Source of the DNA: Prochlorococcus sp. AG-402-A21
Lineage (GTDB): Bacteria > Cyanobacteriota > Cyanobacteriia > PCC-6307 > Cyanobiaceae
Direction of reading: 5' to 3'
Length of the DNA: 64,000 nt
Assembly (NCBI GenBank): GCA_003279655.1
Contig: QCHI01000004.1
Span: forward strand, 1-64,000
Part shown: piece after piece, positions 27,706-35,224 of the stretch
Layout: every line of letters starts with the position of its first letter
Position numbering within the stretch: position 1 is the first letter of the stretch
Position numbers and translations under genes: made by a program
The notes under the pieces: generated by a model
Seen by the model: only the letters and a program-made list of their open reading frames with translations
Database searches by the model: none
Told to the model about the DNA's origin: nothing

Positions 27706-29457
27706 ATGGCTGCATTAAGAATAGATCTAATAAAAAACTATTTGAGACCACACAGAAAGGATTTGATAATAGGCGCTTTCTGTCTGATTTTTGTAAATAT
27801 CTTAAGTGTTGCCATTCCAATGGAAGTTAGAAGTATCGTTGATGACTTAAAAGAAGGGTTTACATTTTCATACGTCTTAAATAAATCGACATGGTTAATA
27901 CTCTTAGCAACAGTGATGGGGGGAACTAGATTGATATCTCGGCAACTCGTATTCGGAGTTGGTAGACAAGTAGAAGTTTCTTTAAGACAAAAATTATTTA
28001 ATCGCATGCTTGAACAGGATCCAGGATGGGTTCAAACCATTGGGACTGGAGAAGTAATAACAAGAGCTACTAGCGATTTAGAAAATATTCGAAGATTACT
28101 TGGTTTTACGGTTCTAAGTCTAACGAACACATTACTGGCATACACTTTCACATTGCCAGCAATGCTTACAATTGATCCACTTTTAACCTTTTTTGCTATT
28201 TCTGTTTATCCAATTTTACTTGGCACCGTTGGATTATTCGGAGGAAGAATGGTAAAACAAAGAAAAAGGCAACAACAAGCATTATCAGAATTAAGTGAAT
28301 TAATTCAAGAAGATCTATCTGGTATAAGCGCGATTAAAATTTATGGCCAAGAACAAGCTGAGCAAGAAGCTTTCAAGAAATTAAATATTAGATATAGAGA
28401 TGCTGCTATTAACCTAGCAAGAACAGCAAGTACATTATTCCCACTACTTCAAGGTTTATCCTCCATCTCATTGCTTCTTCTTATAGCTATAGGGAGTGGT
28501 CAACTAAGCAATGGTAGTCTTACCGTCGGGGGATTGGTTGCATTAATTCTTTATGTAGAGAGACTTGTTTTCCCAACAGCTTTATTAGGATTTACATTAA
28601 ATACTTTTCAATTAGGTCAGGTAAGTTTAGAGAGAGTAGAAGAGATATTAAATCATGAACCAACAATCAAAGATAAGAAAAATACTATCAAAATATCTAA
28701 GCCAATTTCAGGTAAATTAGAAGCAAAAAATCTGATAATAAAGTATGAAGATTCTCCAAGGAACATACTTGATGGAATTTCTTTTAAAATCAATCCCGGA
28801 GAAATAGTTGCTTTAGTGGGGCCTGTAGGTTGCGGCAAAACAACATTGGCAAGAGCTTTAGGAAGAATGATAAAAATTGAGGAAGGAACATTGTTTCTAG
28901 ACGACAATGATGTGATGGACTTACAGTTAAAACATTTAAGAAGCAATATAGCTTTAGTACCTCAAGAGGGATATCTTTTTACAGAAACACTTTCAGACAA
29001 TATTAAATACGGGAATCCAGAAGCATCTATAGATAAAGTCGAAGAATCAGCCTATGAAGCGCGAATGACAGATGATATAAAAGGGTTTCCAGATGGTCTG
29101 CAAACACTTGTCGGTGAAAGAGGTATAACTCTCAGCGGTGGACAAAGACAACGTACAGCTCTGAGTAGAGCATTGTTAGTAGATTCAAAAATAATTGTTC
29201 TTGATGATGCCCTAGCAAGTGTGGACAACAAAACCGCCTCAGCAATACTTCAAACAATAAAAAATCAATATAGCAAGACGGTATTAATGATTAGTCATCA
29301 ACTATCAGCTGCTGCTGCTTGTGATCGAATATTAGTAATGAATGATGGAAAAATTGTACAAGAGGGAACTCATCAATTCTTAATTAAGAAAGACGGTTTG
29401 TATAAAAGCATGTGGGAAAGAGAAAAAGCAAAAGAGCAACTTCAATCAGATGATTAA
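27706..29457 (+). CDS. ABC exporter, fused permease and ATPase
   Basis: A half-transporter of about 583 residues (type IV ABC, MsbA/MdlB-like). The N-terminal six-helix membrane domain (about residues 1-310) carries the coupling-helix region KLFNRMLEQDPGWVQTIGTGEVITRATSDLENIRR. The nucleotide-binding domain has Walker A LVGPVGCGKTTLARAL, signature ITLSGGQRQRTALSRAL and Walker B KIIVLDDALASVD, then the H-loop MISHQL. It works as a homodimer, or a heterodimer with another half. The Asp-Ala in place of Asp-Glu after Walker B hints at a weakened catalytic site, as in asymmetric exporters. Start at ATG 27706; a GTG at 27688 is the alternative. Confidence 0.92.
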   Translation: MAALRIDLIKNYLRPHRKDLIIGAFCLIFVNILSVAIPMEVRSIVDDLKEGFTFSYVLNKSTWLILLATVMGGTRLISRQLVFGVGRQVEVSLRQKLFNRMLEQDPGWVQTIGTGEVITRATSDLENIRRLLGFTVLSLTNTLLAYTFTLPAMLTIDPLLTFFAISVYPILLGTVGLFGGRMVKQRKRQQQALSELSELIQEDLSGISAIKIYGQEQAEQEAFKKLNIRYRDAAINLARTASTLFPLLQGLSSISLLLLIAIGSGQLSNGSLTVGGLVALILYVERLVFPTALLGFTLNTFQLGQVSLERVEEILNHEPTIKDKKNTIKISKPISGKLEAKNLIIKYEDSPRNILDGISFKINPGEIVALVGPVGCGKTTLARALGRMIKIEEGTLFLDDNDVMDLQLKHLRSNIALVPQEGYLFTETLSDNIKYGNPEASIDKVEESAYEARMTDDIKGFPDGLQTLVGERGITLSGGQRQRTALSRALLVDSKIIVLDDALASVDNKTASAILQTIKNQYSKTVLMISHQLSAAAACDRILVMNDGKIVQEGTHQFLIKKDGLYKSMWEREKAKEQLQSDD

Positions 29458-29547
29458 TCATTACTTAATAAATTTTTTTAATCTATTTAATCTAAATTAG
29501 ATATAAGATAGAAAAACAATTATGTTCTTTAAGATAATCATGAAATC

Positions 29548-29793
29548 ATGAGCGCTTTAACAAAATATAAACTTAATTGCGACCTTGCATTTGGTGATAT
29601 TTACATTCAGATCCTTGCCTGGATGGGAGTAATTTTTGTAAGTCTTGCTGCAGGTCTTGCACTAATGGGCTCATCAAGACCAATTTTTGCTCTTTTAGGA
29701 GTAGGTTTAATCCTTGTGTTAAGCCTCCCTTTCTTATTGTTTGCATTTGTTACTACACTAATAAATCATATAAGAATAGAAACTATAAATTAA
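29548..29793 (+). CDS. Small two-helix membrane protein
   Basis: An 81-residue protein with two strongly hydrophobic segments (about residues 19-39 and 45-70: ILAWMGVIFVSLAAGLALMG and ALLGVGLILVLSLPFLLFAFVTTL). It is only 4 bases upstream of msrA, probably co-transcribed with it. Function not recognised; a typical picocyanobacterial small membrane protein. Confidence 0.7.
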   Translation: MSALTKYKLNCDLAFGDIYIQILAWMGVIFVSLAAGLALMGSSRPIFALLGVGLILVLSLPFLLFAFVTTLINHIRIETIN

Positions 29794-29797
29794 AGTT

Positions 29798-30547
29798 ATG
29801 ATTAAAAAGATAAGTGAATATTTAACAATGATAATTGATAAGCTTTATTCTGATAAAAGTACAGAAAAACTTAAGAATAAAGTGCTACATACAATATTAA
29901 AAAACGAACTAACCGCTAAGCCAAAAGAGAATGAGCAAGAAATACTTTTTGGGTGCGGATGCTTTTGGGGCGCAGAGAAAGGTTTCTGGAGGCTTCCAGG
30001 TGTTATCACAACTGCCGTTGGTTATGCTGGCGGTGAAAAGGAAAACCCAAATTATAGAGAAGTATGTTCTGGCCTAACAGGTCATACCGAAGTCGTAAGA
30101 GTTGTTTGGAATAACAATGAAATTGATCTAAGCGACTTACTAAAATTATTTTGGGAATGCCACGATCCAACACAAGGTAATCGTCAGGGCAACGATAGTG
30201 GAAGCCAATATAGATCTGCGATTTATACTACAAGCAAAGATCAACTTATTAAAGCTATAGAAAGCAAAAAAAGCTATCAAAAAGATCTACAAAATAATGG
30301 ATTTGGGAAAATTACTACCGAAATTCAGAATGATATTAAGTTCTATTTTGCTGAGAACTATCATCAACAGTATTTAGCAAAGCCTGGCAGTAGACCATAT
30401 TGCTCTGCGATGCCTACAAAAGTAATATTTAATGATTTTAATGGAGCTAATTTTAAACTCAATAAAAAAATTTGGTCGAACTATAATTGGGATATAAGTC
30501 ATTGTATTCTGAGAGGCGAGAATACACCCATTGAATCTAATTTATAA
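29798..30547 (+). CDS. msrA: Peptide methionine-S-sulfoxide reductase
   Basis: A 249-residue MsrA, longer than the usual 170-215 because of an N-terminal extension of about 47 residues and a short C-terminal tail. The catalytic motif GCGCFWGAEKGF places the active cysteine at residue 55. GYAGGEKENPNYREVCSGLTGHTEVVRV and FWECHDPTQGNRQGNDSGSQYRSAIY follow as in all MsrA. It reduces the S-epimer of methionine sulfoxide in oxidised proteins, useful under photo-oxidative stress. Its stop codon overlaps the next ATG. Confidence 0.95.
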   Translation: MIKKISEYLTMIIDKLYSDKSTEKLKNKVLHTILKNELTAKPKENEQEILFGCGCFWGAEKGFWRLPGVITTAVGYAGGEKENPNYREVCSGLTGHTEVVRVVWNNNEIDLSDLLKLFWECHDPTQGNRQGNDSGSQYRSAIYTTSKDQLIKAIESKKSYQKDLQNNGFGKITTEIQNDIKFYFAENYHQQYLAKPGSRPYCSAMPTKVIFNDFNGANFKLNKKIWSNYNWDISHCILRGENTPIESNL

Positions 30548-30711
30548 TGAATGATCAATTACCAGATAGAACTGTTTTGCTGATTATATTGGCTACATTG
30601 TTATTAGTATTTTTTTTAGTATTTAGCTTCAAATCTGAGAAAATTGAACAAGAAAAAACAATTCAATGGATGGATAGTTCGTTAAATACTGAATTGGCTT
30701 ATCCAAGCTAA
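30547..30711 (+). CDS. Tiny membrane peptide after msrA (54 aa)
   Basis: A 54-codon frame whose ATG shares a base with the msrA stop (TAATG), indicating translational coupling. It begins MNDQLPDRTVLLIILATLLL, one hydrophobic helix (about residues 10-29), followed by a charged tail ending ELAYPS. Likely a single-pass membrane peptide with a cytosolic or lumenal tail. Family not recognised. Confidence 0.6.
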   Translation: MNDQLPDRTVLLIILATLLLVFFLVFSFKSEKIEQEKTIQWMDSSLNTELAYPS

Positions 30712-30751
30712 TGAGAAATAAATTTTAAAATGATTATTTTTTTTAAAACAT

Positions 30752-31084
30752 ATGAAAAATAATAAATTAGAAAAAAACTTAGAAAGAGCTCGGATAAACT
30801 TATACAATATACTCGCAATCATAATTGTAATTATTCCTGAATACTTTGCTGAGTTAATCTATTCAATTGAAGTATCGCAACATAAAGGTATATTGCCAAA
30901 TGAGGGAGATGCTTGGGAAAACGAAACGGAATTAAAACTCTCAAAGATGAATATCTATGAGTTAAGATTAATGGCAAAAAGACTTGCTATTCATGGATAT
31001 TCCAATGAAAACAGAAGTTCACTTATTAGAAGAATAAACAGCAAGTCTAAGAAAAGAATTAAATGGAAATCATCAAAAATTTAA
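30752..31084 (+). CDS. Membrane protein with C-terminal SAP/Rho-N-like helical motif
   Basis: A 110-residue protein. An N-terminal amphipathic segment precedes one membrane helix (about residues 19-40, NILAIIIVIIPEYFAELIY). The C-terminal part LSKMNIYELRLMAKRLAIHG followed by YSNENRSSLIRRI resembles the short helix-extended-helix of SAP or Rho N-terminal domains, which bind nucleic acid. The tail is very basic. This architecture would tether a nucleic-acid-binding motif at a membrane; that is inference from pattern only. Confidence 0.6.
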   Translation: MKNNKLEKNLERARINLYNILAIIIVIIPEYFAELIYSIEVSQHKGILPNEGDAWENETELKLSKMNIYELRLMAKRLAIHGYSNENRSSLIRRINSKSKKRIKWKSSKI

Positions 31085-31118
31085 AATATCCTCAATACCT
31101 TGTGATAATTTAAATTTA

Positions 31119-31192
31119 CGGGACGTAGCGCAGCTTGGTAGCGCACCACTTTGGGGTAGTGGGGGTCGTGGGTTCAAATCCCGCCGTTCCGA
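31119..31192 (+). tRNA. tRNA-Pro (anticodon GGG)
   Basis: A complete 74-nt cloverleaf. The acceptor stem CGGGACG pairs with CGTTCCG including one G-T, with discriminator A. The D arm is GCGCAGCTTGGTAGCGC, the anticodon stem ccact/agtgg with loop TTGGGGT giving anticodon GGG and G37, the variable loop is 5 nt and the T arm GTGGG-TTCAAAT-CCCGC. The 3' CCA is not encoded, so it must be added after transcription. Confidence 0.97.
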
Positions 31193-31209
31193 TAAAATCA
31201 AATCTATTA

Positions 31210-31380
31210 CTAATCAGAGTCGCTGACTAAAGATTGGATTAATTTCAATGTACTAACCAGAACTGCTAAAAAAACGAAGAGTGTCAAAAAAATAATTAAT
31301 GCAAAGAGTAATGGTGGTACATCAATCTCCCCAAAAGAAACGATAAATAAATTAGGTAAAAAATACATCAAAAACAAATC
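31210..31380 (-). CDS. Small hydrophobic membrane protein
   Basis: A 56-residue protein starting at the ATG at 31380 (MDLFLMYFLPNLF); an upstream start would add five residues. It has two hydrophobic stretches (PNLFIVSFGEI and PPLLFALIIFLTLFVFLAVLVSTL) and an acidic end SLVSDSD. It lies 46 bases behind uppP on the same strand. It may be a real small thylakoid or plasma-membrane subunit; no family recognised. Confidence 0.5.
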   Translation of the reverse strand, partial: DLFLMYFLPNLFIVSFGEIDVPPLLFALIIFLTLFVFLAVLVSTLKLIQSLVSDSD

Positions 31381-31426
31381 CATTTCACAAAGCAATACTA
31401 AACCAACAAATATAGAAAACTAATTT

Positions 31427-32296
31427 TTATAAAGCTGACAATATAAAAGCACCAAAAGCCAAACGATAATATACAAAAACAAAAGTATTATTTTTAGCTA
31501 AGAACTTAAGAAACAAGTCAATAGCAAATAAAGAAGAAACGAAGGATGATATAATACCTATAATTATAGGTATTATATCTATTGAAGATGATGTTCTAAA
31601 TAAAGTAAACAATTCAACGACTCCTGAAATCGAAATTGCTGGTATACCAATTAGAAAACAAAGTCTAGCTGCTGTTTTTCTTTCAATACCCGAAAATAAA
31701 GCTGAGGTCAAAGTAATACCTGATCTAGAAACTCCAGGAAATACAGCTAGAGATTGAGCAAGCCCTAGAAAAATAACATCTTTTAAATTAATGTCATTAA
31801 ATATCTTTTTTCTATTCCCATAAATTTCAGCAAGTGCTAGCAAAAGTGCCATAAGAATAGAAATAATGGCTATGGAAAACAAACCTCTGAAATTCGAATC
31901 GGAGTAATTGGGCCAATAAAATTTAACAAGCAAACCAAAAATGCAAATTGGGATGCTGGCTACAAAGATATAAGTAGCAAGTGTGGTGTTTTCATCTTTA
32001 AAAGCATTACGATGAGTAAATATCGATAAAAATGAATCAATAATTAAACTAATCTGATTTCGAAAATAATAAATAATAGCAACTGCGCTTCCTAATTGTA
32101 TAGAAGCTGAAAAGGAGGCACCAGGATCATCCCATCCCAAAAAATAAGGCAACACCTTTAAATGAGCTGTACTACTAATTGGAAGAAACTCAGTAAAACC
32201 TTGAATAATGCCTAAACAAAATGATTTAAGGTAAATAAATACATAAGGACTAATTTCTTCATTTATATTTTGAAAATAATCAAAACACAAGCTCAC
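31427..32296 (-). CDS. uppP: Undecaprenyl-diphosphatase
   Basis: A 289-residue BacA/UppP membrane phosphatase that recycles undecaprenyl diphosphate to the monophosphate lipid carrier used in peptidoglycan and surface-glycan synthesis. The two signatures are present: IIQGFTEFLPISSTAHLKVLP (about residues 31-51; more often ..STGHL) and FPGVSRSGITLTSALFSGIERKTAARLCFLIGIPAI (about 186-221, with catalytic Arg). About eight membrane helices. The 22-residue N-terminal lead is a little longer than usual. Confidence 0.94.
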   Translation of the reverse strand: MSLCFDYFQNINEEISPYVFIYLKSFCLGIIQGFTEFLPISSTAHLKVLPYFLGWDDPGASFSASIQLGSAVAIIYYFRNQISLIIDSFLSIFTHRNAFKDENTTLATYIFVASIPICIFGLLVKFYWPNYSDSNFRGLFSIAIISILMALLLALAEIYGNRKKIFNDINLKDVIFLGLAQSLAVFPGVSRSGITLTSALFSGIERKTAARLCFLIGIPAISISGVVELFTLFRTSSSIDIIPIIIGIISSFVSSLFAIDLFLKFLAKNNTFVFVYYRLAFGAFILSAL

Positions 32297-32345
32297 TAAT
32301 TTCTTGGGATTTTCAATTAGTATAGAGATGAACTAAAGATAAATT

Positions 32346-32627
32346 ATGGGTAAAAAATTTATATTCTCATTAATTATTGTTCTAACCTCCTTAGCGGGGT
32401 TCCAAGGCAAGGCTAAAGCAGATTACTGGTTAGTAATAGGTAGCTATAGACAAGGTCCCGGAGGGAAACCACAAGTAAGTGGTATAACAAGTCCATCATT
32501 ATTTGCTATTCCAATTGGGACCGAAAGGATGTGCAAAGAAGCTGGAAAAAAAATTGAGAATGATATCTACAAACCTGTGTGGCAATTTGATAGCAAATGG
32601 ACATGCATCAAAAATTCAAATAATTAA
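32346..32627 (+). CDS. Secreted hypothetical protein
   Basis: A 93-residue protein with a clear signal peptide (MGKKFIFSLIIVLTSLAGFQGKAKA, cleavage near residue 25 before DYWLVIGS). The mature part has two cysteines (ERMCKEAGKK and KWTCIKN) that could form a disulfide, and a conserved-looking core DYWLVIGSYRQGPGGKPQVSG. Probably periplasmic; this resembles small picocyanobacterial periplasmic proteins of unknown function. Divergent from uppP. Confidence 0.7.
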   Translation: MGKKFIFSLIIVLTSLAGFQGKAKADYWLVIGSYRQGPGGKPQVSGITSPSLFAIPIGTERMCKEAGKKIENDIYKPVWQFDSKWTCIKNSNN

Positions 32628-32660
32628 AATAAGCTTTATTAACGTTATATAGAGAGACCA

Positions 32661-32810
32661 TCATCTTTGTACATCATGAGCACAACCATCTCCTTCATAG
32701 TCATCGCTATTGTAATAACCATTTTTAGTTCCAAAAAAAACGGCAGAGATAACAAAAGGTACTGCTACAAAAACTAAGAAATTAGATAAATTCAAATTAC
32801 TCTGATCCAC
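32661..32810 (-). CDS. Tiny membrane peptide (49 aa)
   Basis: A 49-codon frame from a GTG at 32810 to a TGA at 32661. It starts with a polar (V/M)DQSNLNLSN, then one hydrophobic helix (FLVFVAVPFVISAVFFG) and a tail GTKNGYYNSDDYEGDGCAHD. The tail, Gly-Thr-Lys-Asn-x-Tyr-Tyr followed by acidic residues, looks like a conserved terminal motif of small cyanobacterial membrane proteins. Specific identity not certain. Confidence 0.6.
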   Translation of the reverse strand: MDQSNLNLSNFLVFVAVPFVISAVFFGTKNGYYNSDDYEGDGCAHDVQR

Positions 32811-32898
32811 TTTATAGGCATAATCTAACAAGAAAATCCATTTTTTTAAACCAACAATCTTTATAAATTATTAATCTATTAAACACATAAAGTACGTA

Positions 32899-33276
32899 TT
32901 AGCCAAACCGGCTAAGTATAGGATCTACAGCAAACTCTATAATGATATAAGTTAGTGCAAACCAAGAAAGAACAAAGAAGATAAATAAACTTGGGCCCTT
33001 TAGAAAAGGTTGAAAATAATTATTTGATCCATCTCCCTCTAAAAGAGCAATACATTCTTTTACCTGTGAATTCGCAAGTCGATAATAATCTGAACCAGGT
33101 AATCTGTTATCAACATATGTTTTCCTAAGATTTCTAATAAGTGGATCAGGTTTATCAGTAATTAAAAAAGCAACCAATTCACCAGGTCTTAAATCAATTC
33201 TAGTTCGTTCAAGGTTGTTAGTAATACCTATATTGGATAAATCACCATTTTTAATCAAATAGACATAGGAAGCCAT
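32899..33276 (-). CDS. Membrane-anchored GIY-YIG (T5orf172-like) domain protein
   Basis: A 125-residue protein. Residues 3-60 form a GIY-YIG-like fold of the T5orf172 type: SYVYLIKNGDLSNIGITNNL and a downstream Arg, then PGELVAFLITDKPD and a helix LIRNLRKTYVDNRLPGSDYYRL. The second signature is NIG rather than YIG, as in several T5orf172 members. A hydrophobic helix (about residues 94-113, LFIFFVLSWFALTYIIIEFA) at the C-terminus indicates membrane anchoring. Nuclease or DNA-binding activity is inferred from the fold only. Confidence 0.75.
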   Translation of the reverse strand: MASYVYLIKNGDLSNIGITNNLERTRIDLRPGELVAFLITDKPDPLIRNLRKTYVDNRLPGSDYYRLANSQVKECIALLEGDGSNNYFQPFLKGPSLFIFFVLSWFALTYIIIEFAVDPILSRFG

Positions 33277-33412
33277 TATATAGGCAGGTGTAAGTTTTTT
33301 GTTTTTTAATGATAGAGAAAAAATATACTAAAAAATAAAAATTTAACAAATGATATAATAAAAACAAAACAATAAACTTATAATCAATCCTATTTAATAC
33401 AGATAACAAGTA

Positions 33413-34423
33413 TCAAAAATGGTATTCTTTAGTCTTTAGTTTATAAATCCTACGATTTTGGCTGATTTCTACTGTGGTATCTGAATTAATAAAGGATAAA
33501 GATTGCTGTGGTATGGAGGTCTGAATCATGCGTATAAAATCAGTTAAATAGTTGCCTTTCAAGCCTGAGCCTTTTAATCTAATCATTTCATCTTCTTGCT
33601 GTGATTTCCATAGAATTGTATTATTAAATTGAGATGATTTAAGATGCCAAAGTTTGTCAATTTTTTTCCAAATTTTACTATATTGACCTAGTGATTCCTG
33701 AATCAAAATACGATAATCTTTTTCACTCTGACGCAAAGAAAAATCAAGTTCATCCTCAGCCAAATTATCTATTTTGGATAAATCAGAAACAGGTTCACAG
33801 CCAACAAACCATCCCTCTAAAACTAAAACTTTAGATCTAATTTCACTCCATCCTGATCTATCTCCTTTTCCATTTCTTAAAGATTTATCAAAAGCAGGAC
33901 TGATTAAAACACCTGTTTTCAAAAAAGTGTCTAATGATTGATGCAATAAATCTAATGAATGACTACCTGGAAAACCTCTAGGAACATTCCATGGGTTACC
34001 CTTCATTGCAATATCCATTTCTTGGCCTGGCAAATAAAAATCATCCAAAGATACAACTTTGATATCTAAAGAGAGTTCTCTAGCGACACTATCTATCCAA
34101 AATCCTAAAGTAGATTTACCAGAGCCTGGAAGACCAGAAAAGCCTATTATTGTTGGATGATTTATATAATTAACATAATTTTCTAAAAGGGAGAAGAATG
34201 GAAATGTTAATGACCATTTCCAATCTGATTTTGTATTTTTTTTCCAATATTTATCAAAAATAGTTTGGGTATCAATATCAGACCATTTATCAAAAAATAG
34301 TGAAGGGTTAATCGATAAACCTTCAAGGAATAAACGATAAGTATCAAGAGGGAAAAGGAAATCATCCCTTATATCCTTAGGAAAAATATCACTAAAATCA
34401 TGGTTAATATCGTTATCTAGCAT
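33413..34423 (-). CDS. Glycerate kinase, P-loop (plant GLYK-like) type
   Basis: A 336-residue kinase of the phosphoribulokinase/uridine-kinase-like P-loop class. Walker A is GLPGSGKSTLGFW (about residues 97-109), with VVSLDDFYLPGQEM downstream (catalytic Asp) and KVLVLEGWFVGCEP as Walker B-like strand. This matches the GLYK-type D-glycerate 3-kinase that makes 3-phosphoglycerate. It overlaps the GpgP gene by 7 bases, tying it to glucosylglycerate turnover as well as photorespiration. A short extension precedes the P-loop. Confidence 0.85.
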   Translation of the reverse strand: MLDNDINHDFSDIFPKDIRDDFLFPLDTYRLFLEGLSINPSLFFDKWSDIDTQTIFDKYWKKNTKSDWKWSLTFPFFSLLENYVNYINHPTIIGFSGLPGSGKSTLGFWIDSVARELSLDIKVVSLDDFYLPGQEMDIAMKGNPWNVPRGFPGSHSLDLLHQSLDTFLKTGVLISPAFDKSLRNGKGDRSGWSEIRSKVLVLEGWFVGCEPVSDLSKIDNLAEDELDFSLRQSEKDYRILIQESLGQYSKIWKKIDKLWHLKSSQFNNTILWKSQQEDEMIRLKGSGLKGNYLTDFIRMIQTSIPQQSLSFINSDTTVEISQNRRIYKLKTKEYHF

Positions 34424-35220
34424 AAGTCCTTAAAACTATTAATAACTTCTTCAATACTATTTGACCATCCTTCTGCATGAGGCGCATTTGCTAATCTAAA
34501 AATTCCTTTATCAATGCCATTCTGTAAATACTTATTTGGCCCATTCTTACCAGGAATAACAATAGAAATATCTGCATATTGAAGTAAAGGAAGGTCATTT
34601 TGTGAATCTCCAAGTGCAATTATCCTTACATTATGGTTCTGTAAATGAACCTTTAAATGATTAACTGCTTGACCTTTATGACTTTCACTAGAGAGTAAAT
34701 GACTCATACGGTTTCCCTTGAAAACATGAACATTATAAGATTCACAAATAAGCTTTACCTTCTCAAAGATATCATCAGGAGGATTCAAAAATGGAACACT
34801 CCAATGCCTATCTAATGCTCTATTAATAGCCTTACCAGATAAACCAGTAAGTTCAAATATTTGATTTTGACTTAAATCATTCAAAGGAATTAACTGGTAA
34901 TTAACTTCTTTAGATATATTCATTAAAATAATTCTCAATTCTTTATAACTTTTACCTAATATCAATTCCCACTCAGAAGAATTATTTTCATAAGTCCCAT
35001 AAATAGCTGCTCCATTCTCAACAATAAAAGGATCTGACAATCCATTCTCATTTCTAAAATATCTAACCTCAGATGCTGTTTTACTTGTACAGGGTATTAC
35101 AGGAATAGCCATTTTTGACAAAATATCCAGTGTTTTTTTTGCAGGGGAAATATCGTAGTTTTCATCCATTAATGTTCCATCAAGGTCTGTAACTATCCAA
35201 TATTTAGAATTATTTTTCAT
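34417..35220 (-). CDS. Glucosyl-3-phosphoglycerate phosphatase (HAD, MPGP-like)
   Basis: A 267-residue HAD-superfamily phosphatase of the mannosyl-3-phosphoglycerate phosphatase type. Motif I is WIVTDLDGTLMDENY (Asp12 and Asp14), motif II threonine lies in VIPCTSKTASEV and motif IV in IIALGDSQNDLPLLQYAD (about residues 205-222). In context it dephosphorylates glucosyl-3-phosphoglycerate, the product of GpgS, to the compatible solute glucosylglycerate. It lies between glycerate kinase (overlapping) and the GH13 gene (4-base gap). Confidence 0.88.
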   Translation of the reverse strand: MKNNSKYWIVTDLDGTLMDENYDISPAKKTLDILSKMAIPVIPCTSKTASEVRYFRNENGLSDPFIVENGAAIYGTYENNSSEWELILGKSYKELRIILMNISKEVNYQLIPLNDLSQNQIFELTGLSGKAINRALDRHWSVPFLNPPDDIFEKVKLICESYNVHVFKGNRMSHLLSSESHKGQAVNHLKVHLQNHNVRIIALGDSQNDLPLLQYADISIVIPGKNGPNKYLQNGIDKGIFRLANAPHAEGWSNSIEEVINSFKDLC

Positions 35221-35224
35221 AAGA

